The notes under the pieces were generated by a model. That model was not told where the DNA came from. It saw only the letters and a list, made by a program, of their open reading frames with translations, and did not search any database. A stretch of DNA of 64,000 nucleotides. Origin: Pilibacter termitis. Lineage in GTDB: Bacteria > Bacillota > Bacilli > Lactobacillales > Streptococcaceae. Where the stretch lies: contig NZ_FUXI01000001.1 in assembly GCF_900167335.1 (NCBI RefSeq), positions 101,014 to 165,013 on the forward strand, given 5' to 3'. The translations under genes and the position numbers were made by a program. This document shows, in pieces, positions 52,604-60,692 of the stretch. The number at the start of each line of letters is the position of its first letter. Within the stretch, counting starts at the first letter, position 1.

Positions 52604-53020
52604 ATGATAAAAATTTATGTAGATGCGGCAACGCATACAGAAAAGAAATTAAGTGGCGGTGGCATCGTTTTTATCGAGAACGGCAAACAAACGCAACACT
52701 CCTTTCCGCTTTACGCTACCAACAATCACGAGGCGGAATTTGAAGTGCTACTTCTCTCGCTAAAAATCTTACTAGAGCAAGAAAAAACAAACGAGAGCAT
52801 TTTCCTTTTTTCCGATTCTAAAACGGTTGTTGCCTCGTTGGATAAAGGTTTTACTAAAAATCCTAGGTTTATTCCGTATTTAACGGAATTTTTAGAGCTA
52901 GAAAAAAACTTTTCCTTGCTGATCGTACAGTGGATTCCTGAAAATCAAAACAAAGGGGCAGACAATCTAGCTCGCCAAGGGTTGCAAAAAAGTTTAAAAA
53001 TAAATAAAGGGCATCTCTAA
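52604..53020 (+). CDS. RNase HI-like protein
   Basis: A 138-residue protein with the RNase H fold: first acidic residue in IKIYVDAATHTEKKLSGGG, second (Glu) in NNHEAEFEVLLLSLKIL, third in IFLFSDSKTVVASLDKG, fourth in ENQNKGADNLARQG. It should cleave RNA in RNA-DNA hybrids if active; it is a short form without a hybrid-binding domain. The ATG at 52604 has a weak GAAAG site; a TTG at 52598 is an alternative. Confidence 0.85.
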   Translation: MIKIYVDAATHTEKKLSGGGIVFIENGKQTQHSFPLYATNNHEAEFEVLLLSLKILLEQEKTNESIFLFSDSKTVVASLDKGFTKNPRFIPYLTEFLELEKNFSLLIVQWIPENQNKGADNLARQGLQKSLKINKGHL

Positions 53021-53056
53021 AGACAAACTATAAAAAATAATGGACAGCCATACTTT

Positions 53057-53494
53057 TTACGGCAAATTCACCATTGGAAAATCCACTACTTCTCGTGCTT
53101 TTCCGTCAACATTCATCAAACCTGCAAAGTCGTGAAATGAAAAAATTACTTTGCCGAAAATATCCAAATCAGCTAAGTTTCGTCGCAATTTGACAATTGG
53201 CTGAATGGAAATTGCAGATAACGGAGTAAAAGTATAAATATCATGCACAACAGAGAGTTTCATGGAAACAATTTCCTCAGGTGCGTTCGCTACATTTCTC
53301 AAAAGAATAAAGCTCTCATCGGTCAAATGTGCTAAAATATCCGTCTCCGCACTAAACTCTACGGCAACTAGCACGTCGCCATTCGATGAATAAGGGTTGT
53401 CTGTTGTCGTTTTGACGGGCAAAAAAGTCAAATTCAGGTCATCTGTTGCATAATGCTCTGGCAATAATAAATCAAACGGGATAATTTTCCTCAT
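53057..53494 (-). CDS. Hypothetical protein, 145 residues
   Basis: Not recognised. It appears soluble, with alternating beta-like stretches (NGDVLVAVEFSAETDILAHL, SFILLRNVANAPEEIVSMKL, LDIFGKVIFSFHDFAGLMNV). No signal peptide. TTGGAGGAATT precedes the ATG, so it is probably expressed. A short MITE end lies next to it at about 53500-53540. Confidence 0.65.
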   Translation of the reverse strand: MRKIIPFDLLLPEHYATDDLNLTFLPVKTTTDNPYSSNGDVLVAVEFSAETDILAHLTDESFILLRNVANAPEEIVSMKLSVVHDIYTFTPLSAISIQPIVKLRRNLADLDIFGKVIFSFHDFAGLMNVDGKAREVVDFPMVNLP

Positions 53495-53547
53495 AATTCC
53501 TCCAATAAATAAAGGGTACTCTTAAATTTAAAAGCACCCATTTTTTG

Positions 53548-53736
53548 TTATTTTTCTGCTTCGCTTTCGTAATCTAACCAATTTTCCAACAGCTCGGCAA
53601 AATTCTCATACATCACACGCTTGATACGTGCCACCTCTGCACGATGTTCTTCTTTGTTACGAACAAAAATTTCCTCGATTGTTTCTTGGTTTTTGGCAAG
53701 TTGATGCGTTCTTGCAATCATTTCTTCTCGTTTCAT
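53548..53736 (-). CDS. Small coiled-coil-like protein, 62 residues
   Basis: Highly charged and helical: MKREEMIARTHQLAKNQETI, VRNKEEHRAEVARIKRVMYE, then WLDYESEAEK. No family was recognised. The ATG at 53736 is chosen for GAGGAGAAACAAC; a longer reading from 53796 has no site. Confidence 0.65.
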   Translation of the reverse strand: MKREEMIARTHQLAKNQETIEEIFVRNKEEHRAEVARIKRVMYENFAELLENWLDYESEAEK

Positions 53737-53863
53737 GTTGTTTCTCCTCGTCATTTTATTTGATACTCTTATTTTATCATAAGTAAGGGATTTCATGCTT
53801 AGATTTGCTGTAAAACTTTTTTAAGAGTAGAAAGTGTTGTTCCTCTTTGGATAGAGCATACAT

Positions 53864-53902
53864 AAAAAAACTCACGATTTTCGGAAACCGTGAGTTTTTT
53901 TT
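53864..53902 (-). terminator. Terminator of pheT
   Basis: AAAACTCACGATTTTCG and CGGAAACCGTGAGTTTT pair with one internal mismatch, flanked by A and T runs. It is about 60 bases after the pheT stop. Confidence 0.88.
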
Positions 53903-53956
53903 ATCTAGTTACAAATTGCAGACTTTTGATCGCTGTTTGCTTTTGTTAGGCGTGCC

Positions 53957-56380
53957 TTATCTTATTTCCGCACCAAACATTTCTTCTAATTTACTTGTGA
54001 TTTTCTCCATAGCTGCGTTGATTTCTTCATCTGTCAACGTTGCTTCAGCATTTGAGAAGGTAAGCGAGTAGGCAAGTGATTTTTTACCTGCACCTAATTT
54101 TTCACCTGCAAACAAGTCGAATAAATGTACTTTTTTCAAGAAACGTGTCCCTACTTCAAAAATTGCTTGCGTAATTGCTTGATTGGTAATTTCTTCGTTT
54201 ACCAAAAGAGCAATGTCACGTGTAACAAGTGGGAATTTCGAAATTGGCTCAAAAATTGTTTGCTCCATTGTCACAACTTCTGCAAGTACATCAAGATTTA
54301 GCTCGCAGACGTAAACTTCTGGCAAATCATAGCTTTTCGCAAGATTTGGGTGAACTTGTCCGATAAAGCCAATTTCTTGATTGTCTAGCAAAATTTTCGC
54401 CGTTCTTCCAGCGTGCAAATCATCACTCGTTTTCCATGCGACATAAGAAATTTTTTCAGCGACACCAATTGCTTGGAAAAATCCTTCTAAAATGCCTTTT
54501 GCTGTGAAGAAATCTACTTTTTCCACTTGAGTTTGCCAATCTTTTGTTACTCTTAGTCCACTCAAGGCAAAGGAAAGATGATCGATTTCTTTTGGTAAAT
54601 GAAGTTTCGGATCTTGATTATTTTCAAATACTCTACCTATTTCATAAAACGCTAAATCGCTATTTTTGCGTGCAATGTTATAGCTCAAATTATCCAAAAG
54701 ACCACTGACCAAACTCTGACGTAGGCTGGTGCGTTCTTCGGTCATTGGCCAATCCAAATGTGTGATATTGCTTGCTTTTTCCGTAAACTGCTGGGCTTTT
54801 TCCTCCGTTGTCAAAGCATAGGAAACAATTTCTTGTAATCCATATCCTTCAAGGATTTTTTGCACGTTTCGCACAAATTTTTGTTTTGCAGAAAGTCCAC
54901 TATTTGCGTCCGTTCCTTGTGGCAAGGTAGACGGTAAGTTGTCATAGCCGTAAATACGAGCGACTTCCTCAACAATATCTGCTTCAATCGAAATATCCCA
55001 ACGACGTGGTGGAATTTTAACGGAAAAGTCCCCTTCTAAATCACGATATTCAAACCCAAGTCGATCAAAAATCTTCTCTACTTCTTCTTTGTGAAGTGAT
55101 GTACCAAGTGAACGATTGATTTTTTCTAGCGTAATGCCAACAATCACTTCTTCTGGTGTCCGCTCACTTCCTGTTGCCACACCACTTACGACCACTCCAC
55201 CAGAAAGCTCCGCAATCATAGCAGCTGCCACATCACAGGCAAGAGATACGGTTGCTTTATTAATTCCTTTTTCAAAACGAAGAGACGACTCACTACGAAG
55301 ATTGAACGCTTTACTTGCTTGGCGAATAAGTTGAGGGTCAAACAACGCTGCCTCAAGAGCAACAGTGGTGCTAGACTCATCAATTTCTGTATTTTCTCCG
55401 CCCATTACTCCAGCTAACGCAACAGGCTTGCCTCCGCTTGTGATCACAAGGTGTTCACTTGCAAGTTTGCGTTCTTCACCGTCAAGTGTTCTCAACATTT
55501 CTTCTGCGTTCGCACGGCGAATAAAGATTTCTTTTGCGTTTAATTTGTCATAATCAAACGCATGAAGTGGCTGACCGAAGTAAAGCAAGATGAAATTTGT
55601 CACATCTACTACGTTATTTATCGGACGAATCCCCTCGCTCATCAAGCGATTTTGTAGCCAAAGTGGGCTTGGAGCAATTTTAACGTTTTTAATCACACGC
55701 ATTTTGTAGGTTGGTGTATCTTGTTCGTTTTCTACTTTGATTGAAATATAGTTTTCAACTGTATCATTTTCATCTTCTTTCGGCAATTGATCCGCAAAAT
55801 TTGGTGTTTTGCCAACAATCGCACCGACTTCATACGCTACACCACGCATAGAAAGAGCATCTGCTCTGTTTGGCGTGATAGATAGCTCGATAATGGCATC
55901 ATCCATATCCAAATACTCAAAAACAGGTTTCCCTACTTCTGCATTTTCTGGCAAGTAATAAATGCCGTCCGCATATTCTTTTGGCACAACAGAATCAGAA
56001 AAACCAATTTCTGTAAGGGAGCAAATCATACCAAGAGATACTTCCCCACGAATTTTCCCTTTTTTAATCTTGTAATTCCCTGCAATTCTCGCACTAGGAA
56101 GTGCGACAATGACCTTGATACCGCTCTTTACATTGGGAGCACCGCAAACGATTTGGTAAAGCTCACTCTCTCCGACATCTACTTGGCAAATGCTCAAATG
56201 GTCACTATCTGGATGTGGCACACATTCGAGAACATTCCCGACAACAATTTTCTTTAACCCCTCACTTTTTACTTCGATACCCTCTACTTCGATTCCAGTA
56301 AGAGACATCTTATCCGCCAACTCTTGCGGAGTTAAGTCGTAATCGACTAATTCTTTTAACCATTTGGTTGATACTAACAT
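53957..56380 (-). CDS. pheT: Phenylalanine-tRNA ligase beta subunit
   Basis: An 807-residue full-length beta chain: an N-terminal tRNA-binding EMAP-like domain ([20 protein letters not shown]), the B3/B4 editing region, B5 ([20 protein letters not shown]) and the C-terminal anticodon-binding domain ([20 protein letters not shown]). It forms a heterotetramer with PheS. The gene is intact but separated from pheS by about 2.7 kb of other genes. AAAGGTGAAAACAA precedes the ATG. Confidence 0.97.
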   Translation of the reverse strand: MLVSTKWLKELVDYDLTPQELADKMSLTGIEVEGIEVKSEGLKKIVVGNVLECVPHPDSDHLSICQVDVGESELYQIVCGAPNVKSGIKVIVALPSARIAGNYKIKKGKIRGEVSLGMICSLTEIGFSDSVVPKEYADGIYYLPENAEVGKPVFEYLDMDDAIIELSITPNRADALSMRGVAYEVGAIVGKTPNFADQLPKEDENDTVENYISIKVENEQDTPTYKMRVIKNVKIAPSPLWLQNRLMSEGIRPINNVVDVTNFILLYFGQPLHAFDYDKLNAKEIFIRRANAEEMLRTLDGEERKLASEHLVITSGGKPVALAGVMGGENTEIDESSTTVALEAALFDPQLIRQASKAFNLRSESSLRFEKGINKATVSLACDVAAAMIAELSGGVVVSGVATGSERTPEEVIVGITLEKINRSLGTSLHKEEVEKIFDRLGFEYRDLEGDFSVKIPPRRWDISIEADIVEEVARIYGYDNLPSTLPQGTDANSGLSAKQKFVRNVQKILEGYGLQEIVSYALTTEEKAQQFTEKASNITHLDWPMTEERTSLRQSLVSGLLDNLSYNIARKNSDLAFYEIGRVFENNQDPKLHLPKEIDHLSFALSGLRVTKDWQTQVEKVDFFTAKGILEGFFQAIGVAEKISYVAWKTSDDLHAGRTAKILLDNQEIGFIGQVHPNLAKSYDLPEVYVCELNLDVLAEVVTMEQTIFEPISKFPLVTRDIALLVNEEITNQAITQAIFEVGTRFLKKVHLFDLFAGEKLGAGKKSLAYSLTFSNAEATLTDEEINAAMEKITSKLEEMFGAEIR

Positions 56381-56399
56381 TTGTTTTCACCTTTCTTTT

Positions 56400-56716
56400 T
56401 CGCTCTACAAGGGCAAGTGTTTGGCAACTGTTCGCAAACACCTATACGCCCCTCTTCGCTTTTCGTTGTCTAGCTACGTAGTGCTGAATTTTGGTCGCTG
56501 TTCGCAATGCCACCTGAAGCTCTGCTTCAGGCAAGTAAATGGCATGGCTCACTGCGACAAAATTCAATACGCACTACTCCGCTTTTCGTTTTGTCTAGCT
56601 ACGAGTGGCAGGTGTTTGGCAACTGTTCGCAACGTCGCTCGAAACTTGCGTTTCGAGTATATGAACGACGTGGCTCACTGTTGCAAACACCTATACGCCC
56701 CTCTTCGCTTTTCGTT
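56400..56716. repeat. Cluster of about three long-stem repeat units (copy R3) before pheT
   Basis: Unit boundaries are marked by CGCTTTTCG-TTGTCTAGCTACG (near 56456 and 56580). Each unit has conserved boxes TGTTCGCAA and TGGCTCACTG. The outer arms differ but remain complementary: GCTGAATTTTGGTCGC with GCGACAAAATTCA in one, AGGTGTTTGGCAAC with GTTGCAAACACCT in another. A perfect inner hairpin CTCGAAACTTGCGTTTCGAG is in the last unit. No gene is present. The last bases encode the C-terminus of the adjacent acetyltransferase. Confidence 0.8.
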
Positions 56717-57254
56717 TCCATTCATTTTTTGTTTTTTCGTAAATTAAGCAGTCGTGGAATTGTTTGTTGTGAAAAATTTCTTCTTTTAATTCGCCGACTA
56801 AGCGATAGTTATTTGCAGTGATTACGTGCTTAGAATTTTTATTTTCTATATCATGTTTGATAAGTAATTTGTTCAATTCTGTTTCTGTAAAGACATATTC
56901 TTCTATCGTTTTTAGAGCTGTTGACATAATGCCTCGCCCTGTATAGTCTTTGTCAAGCCAATAGCCCACTTCTCCTCGTTTGTTCAACTGGTCTATCGCA
57001 TGAACATCAATCATACCTACCAATCTCTCTTGATAGAAAATATTAAAAACAATCACATTCCCTTTTCCAAATTCTTCTAGCTGACTTACTTGAAAATTTT
57101 CACTATCTTCTATTTCCCTCGTAAATTCCGTCCAGAAAAACCATTGATTAAAAATCTCACGATTGTTCTCGATAACTTCAAATACTTCTCTCCCGTATTT
57201 TTTATTCGGGAGTTTTAGGGTGAGGTCTTGGGTTTTGGTGGTTATTTTTAGCAT
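56691..57254 (-). CDS. GNAT-family N-acetyltransferase (RimJ/RimL type)
   Basis: A 187-residue acetyltransferase. The acetyl-CoA-binding region is EVGYWLDKDYTGRGIMSTAL, followed by the typical second strand LLIKHDIENKNSKHVITANN and YRLVGELKEE. The substrate could be a ribosomal protein, antibiotic or small molecule; this cannot be decided. The last residues (KRKAKRGV) and the stop are encoded by the repeat cluster. It lies between the restriction gene and pheT. Confidence 0.85.
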   Translation of the reverse strand: MLKITTKTQDLTLKLPNKKYGREVFEVIENNREIFNQWFFWTEFTREIEDSENFQVSQLEEFGKGNVIVFNIFYQERLVGMIDVHAIDQLNKRGEVGYWLDKDYTGRGIMSTALKTIEEYVFTETELNKLLIKHDIENKNSKHVITANNYRLVGELKEEIFHNKQFHDCLIYEKTKNEWKRKAKRGV

Positions 57255-57286
57255 GGGTGCCTCCTTGTGTTATGTTGAACAATTAG

Positions 57287-58027
57287 TTAAATTTCAAATA
57301 ATTCGGTGGGATCTATCTTGAATTGTAGCATATTAGCTGTTTCTCTACCGTTGTCTCCACCTTTTCTTTGCATGGTTATTTTTCCTATTCTTAGGCTTCC
57401 TCTTGGTGTGATTTCAACTTCACCTATATAAAATCCCATCACTTCATTAATATTTTTCAAAACCCAACGTGCATTATCTTCTACCTTTTGAGCCACCAAT
57501 ACCCATTCAGCTGAAAATTCTCCCCGTCCTCTTAAAATATCGCTAACAACTAATGTTTTATTTTCAGTAAACCAAGTTAAAATTCTTTCCTGTTCTTCAA
57601 TGGTAAATTCCGTCAAAAACATTCTGCGTTCATCTTTTATTCCTTTTTTATAAGGTGAAATTTCTCCTGTAAAATACTGTAATAGCTTTAAAATTTCTTC
57701 TGGAAATTTCCACATTTCTTGATAATTTCTTACCCAACGCTTATCTACTTGATTAAATCCTTTTTTATTACTTACAAGTTTTACTTGTATATTTTCTATG
57801 TCTAATGCTTGTTTCATTTGTATTTGTACTTTACAGTTTAAATCTGCTTTATAACCACTTAAAACAATAGCTTTAACTGACGATATTTCAGAAAGTTTAT
57901 ACCCCATTATCGTAAGCCATTTTTTTGCCTCATCATCACTTTGCCAATGGTTAAATTTTTCAGCAATCTCTCTTTCATTCTTAAATCCATTTCTTGCTGT
58001 CTGCGAACCTAACTCCTCTAAATTCAT
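57287..58027 (-). CDS. Type II restriction endonuclease, HinP1I-like (predicted GCGC)
   Basis: A 246-residue endonuclease that resembles R.HinP1I along its whole length: MNLEELGSQTARNGFKNERE at the start, VKAIVLSGYKADLNCKV, NIQVKLVSNKKGFNQVDK, DILRGRGEFSAEWVLVAQKV, and KGGDNGRETANMLQFKID at the end. The catalytic set reported for HinP1I, Asp62, Gln81 and Lys83, falls at the same positions here. Prediction: cuts G^CGC, countered by the adjacent methylase. Its ATG overlaps the methylase stop by four bases, so it is made after it. Confidence 0.9.
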   Translation of the reverse strand: MNLEELGSQTARNGFKNEREIAEKFNHWQSDDEAKKWLTIMGYKLSEISSVKAIVLSGYKADLNCKVQIQMKQALDIENIQVKLVSNKKGFNQVDKRWVRNYQEMWKFPEEILKLLQYFTGEISPYKKGIKDERRMFLTEFTIEEQERILTWFTENKTLVVSDILRGRGEFSAEWVLVAQKVEDNARWVLKNINEVMGFYIGEVEITPRGSLRIGKITMQRKGGDNGRETANMLQFKIDPTELFEI

Positions 58028-59007
58028 TCAATTGCCTCCAACATTCTTTTCGTTACAAATTCCATAACGTTCACCGTCATAGCATTACCGACTTGTGAAA
58101 GTAATTTATTAGTGCCTATTTTGTTATTTTTAGCAAGTTGAATAATTTCTTTTGGAAATCCTTGCAGTGCCATTCCTTCATAAGCCGATATTTTTACAAA
58201 TTTCTTATCTCGAACATAGAGAATACCATGACGACCATTTCGGAGAGTTGGTACCTTTCCTTCATATAACCTTAAATCGCTTTGTCTAGTATCTAATACC
58301 AAATAATCATTTTTAAGTAAATCTGAAATGTTATATTTTCCTTTATTATACTTATTGTTTAAATATCTAAGAAAAGTTTCGTTATCCTCTGATAAATAAT
58401 GTCGGTTCTCCTCATCTAAAAACTCTTTTAAATCAACTCGTTTTACTTCATGTAGCCAATTCATTTGACGTTTTTTTAGATATTTTTTTATACCAACGAT
58501 ATAAATTCTCTCACGCATTTGAGGAACCCCAAAGTCTACACTATTTAATACTTGGTACTCAACATCATAATCTAATTCTTTTAACATATTTAAAATAATT
58601 TTCAATGTCCGTCCTTTATCATGATTTACAAGCCCTTTTACATTTTCAAAAATAAAGCACGGAATGTTTTTTTCTTTTAATATTTTTACTAATCCCGTTA
58701 TTACAAGACCTCGTTCATCCTCAAATCCCTGTCGTTTCCCAACAATCGAAAATGTTTGACAAGGAAAACCAGAAACCAAAACATCAAAATCTGGTAAACT
58801 ATCAGAATTAATTTCCATCAAATCGCCAAAATTAGAACCATCTTGAAAAAACAACTGATAGTTTTCATCAACTGCTTGATTAATCTCTGAATGACCTACG
58901 CAAAACAATCCTGCTCTTGCCAATCCCAAACGTCCACCACCAATTCCAGAACAAAAATCCATAAATTTCAATGGTTCCTTTTCAAACAATGTCATTTGTT
59001 CTTGCAT
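58024..59007 (-). CDS. DNA (cytosine-5) methyltransferase, partner of the HinP1I-like enzyme
   Basis: A 327-residue m5C methyltransferase. Motif I FMDFCSGIGGGRLGLARAG, motif IV VLVSGFPCQTFSIVGKRQGF with the catalytic cysteine, motif VI CFIFENVKGLVNHDKG, motif VIII QMRERIYIVGI and motif X (NKLLSQVGNAMTVNVMEFV) are all in order. It should protect GCGC sites. The gene starts 58 bases after pheS with GGGAGGAACACA before the ATG and no clear promoter of its own. Confidence 0.93.
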   Translation of the reverse strand: MQEQMTLFEKEPLKFMDFCSGIGGGRLGLARAGLFCVGHSEINQAVDENYQLFFQDGSNFGDLMEINSDSLPDFDVLVSGFPCQTFSIVGKRQGFEDERGLVITGLVKILKEKNIPCFIFENVKGLVNHDKGRTLKIILNMLKELDYDVEYQVLNSVDFGVPQMRERIYIVGIKKYLKKRQMNWLHEVKRVDLKEFLDEENRHYLSEDNETFLRYLNNKYNKGKYNISDLLKNDYLVLDTRQSDLRLYEGKVPTLRNGRHGILYVRDKKFVKISAYEGMALQGFPKEIIQLAKNNKIGTNKLLSQVGNAMTVNVMEFVTKRMLEAIE

Positions 59008-59065
59008 TTGTGTTCCTCCCTAGCTATTTTCATAGTTTGCTGCTTTTCTTCCTTCAAATCATTTC

Positions 59066-60100
59066 CTAAAACTGCCCCAAAAACCTCTTATCATTCTGAT
59101 AAAACCCACGAATATCATTTACGCCGTAACGCAACATCGCAAAACGTTCTTGACCTAAACCAAAAGCAAAACCGCTATATACTTCTGGGTCAATGCCACT
59201 CATGCTCAACACATCAGGGTGCACCATACCTGCACCTAGCACTTCAATCCAACCTGTTTGCTTGCAGACATTACAACCACTCCCACCACATTTGAAACAA
59301 GAAACATCTACCTCAACACTTGGCTCTGTAAACGGGAAAAAGCTAGGACGTAAGCGAATCGTGCGTTCATTGCCAAAATACTTCTTAATCACCGTCTCAA
59401 GTGTTCCTTTTAAATCGCTCATGGTAATACTTTTATCAATCACAAGTCCTTCAATCTGATGAAATTGATGTGAATGAGTCGCATCATCTGTATCACGACG
59501 GAACACTTTTCCCGGACTAATCATCTTCAAGCCACCTTTTGAAAAATCATGTTGCTCCATTGTACGGGCTTGAACAGGGCTTGTATGCGTGCGAAGTAAA
59601 ATCTCTTCACTAATGTAAAACGTATCTTGCATATCACGTGCAGGGTGATTTTTCGGCAAATTCATTCGCTCAAAATTATAATGATCGCTCTCCACCTCGA
59701 AACCTTCCACGACTTGATAGCCTAGCGAAATAAAAATATCCTCAATTTCTTGACGTGTTTGAGTCAGCACGTGGCGAGTACCCGTTGCGACTTGTTTGCC
59801 CGAAAGCGTCACGTCAATCGCCTCACTTGCTAGAGACAGCTCCAGTGCTTTTTGTTCTAACTCTACTTTTTTCGCCTCAATCGCCTCTGTCAATTCATCA
59901 CGAACTGTATTTGCAATTTGCCCGACTTCTTTTTTCTCCTCAATGGACAATTCTTTCATCCCACGAAGTGCTTGGGTAATCGGTCCTTTTTTACCAAGAG
60001 CATTCACACGAATGTCATTTAATCCTTTTAAATCAGTTGCTTGTGCAATCAGTGCCTGTGTTTCCTCTTGAACTTTTTGTAATTCTTCTTTCAAACTCAT
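59066..60100 (-). CDS. pheS: Phenylalanine-tRNA ligase alpha subunit
   Basis: A 344-residue alpha chain. Motif 2 has [10 protein letters not shown] and [20 protein letters not shown], motif 3 [20 protein letters not shown]; the N-terminal coiled arm ([20 protein letters not shown]) binds tRNA. The phenylalanine pocket appears intact. A T-box leader controls it. Downstream is a restriction-modification pair instead of pheT. AAGGAGAGTAGC precedes the ATG. Confidence 0.97.
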   Translation of the reverse strand: MSLKEELQKVQEETQALIAQATDLKGLNDIRVNALGKKGPITQALRGMKELSIEEKKEVGQIANTVRDELTEAIEAKKVELEQKALELSLASEAIDVTLSGKQVATGTRHVLTQTRQEIEDIFISLGYQVVEGFEVESDHYNFERMNLPKNHPARDMQDTFYISEEILLRTHTSPVQARTMEQHDFSKGGLKMISPGKVFRRDTDDATHSHQFHQIEGLVIDKSITMSDLKGTLETVIKKYFGNERTIRLRPSFFPFTEPSVEVDVSCFKCGGSGCNVCKQTGWIEVLGAGMVHPDVLSMSGIDPEVYSGFAFGLGQERFAMLRYGVNDIRGFYQNDKRFLGQF

Positions 60101-60128
60101 GCTACTCTCCTTATGTTTTTTATTTTAT

Positions 60129-60285
60129 GGGCTCCTCTAAAAACTCCGCTTAAGACTAAATTAGCTAGTTTTTCGATTTTCGAGAAAATCGACGAAAGCT
60201 ATGTGGTTCATAGGTTGAGGAGATTGACAAAGAAAATCGGAAAACTAGCAATTTAGGATAAGTGCGAGTTTTTAGAGGTGCCCTT
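60129..60285. repeat. MITE-like element, long form, inside the pheS leader (copy B)
   Basis: About 157 bp, almost identical to the element at 332-496 in reverse orientation: GGGCTCCTCTAAAAACTCCG at one end, GAGTTTTTAGAGGTGCCCTT at the other, with long inner arms around GAAAATCGACGAAAGC. It lies between the T-box terminator and the pheS ribosome binding site, so it is transcribed into the mRNA leader. Confidence 0.88.
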
Positions 60286-60299
60286 ATCTTGTTGATACA

Positions 60300-60515
60300 A
60301 AAAAACGCAAGCCAACGCTCCAAAAGGAACGATTGTCTCGCGGTACCATCCTAGATTATCGGCAAATTTGCCAATCTCTCAATAAGTGTAACGGTCTCCA
60401 CCGAGGTCAAACCCCACTCCAAAAGCGAATTCGCCACATTTCCATAAGAAGCTCCCAGCAACGCTCCTCTCTCTAAAATAGAAAATTATGGGTACTACTC
60501 TTTTTCACGTTTTCT
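60300..60515 (-). promoter_or_regulatory. T-box leader of pheS (tRNA-Phe sensor)
   Basis: On the minus strand the T-box sequence AGGATGGTACCGCG is at 60339-60352, followed by the terminator (CAATCGTTCC with GGAGCGTTG, then GCGTTTTTTTG). Upstream is a long stem I region with GAGCTTCTTATGG, in which TTC (60448-60450) could be the phenylalanine specifier codon. Uncharged tRNA-Phe would favour the antiterminator and raise expression of pheS and the genes behind it. Confidence 0.9.
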
Positions 60516-60521
60516 TATGGT

Positions 60522-60550
60522 ATTTTAGAGGTTTTTTTGGCGTTTGTCAA
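60522..60550 (-). promoter_or_regulatory. Promoter of pheS
   Basis: On the minus strand a perfect TTGACA (60545-60550) is 17 bases from TAAAAT (60522-60527), just before the T-box leader. Confidence 0.88.
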
Positions 60551-60601
60551 GGGGGAGGAGGTATGCACCGAAATCTTCGTTTGACTAAAAGATTATATAT
60601 G

Positions 60602-60674
60602 GACACCTCTAAAAACTCTGTTTAAATCAAAATTAGTAATTTTGAGCAAATGCGAGTTTTTAGAGGTAGCCTTT
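60602..60674. repeat. Short MITE-like element (copy D)
   Basis: ACACCTCTAAAAACTC and GAGTTTTTAGAGGTAG flank about 40 bases with AATTAGTAATTTTGAGC. It lies between the penicillin-binding protein gene and the pheS promoter and may terminate the former. Confidence 0.75.
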
Positions 60675-60692
60675 ATCCCAATCTCTTCAACA

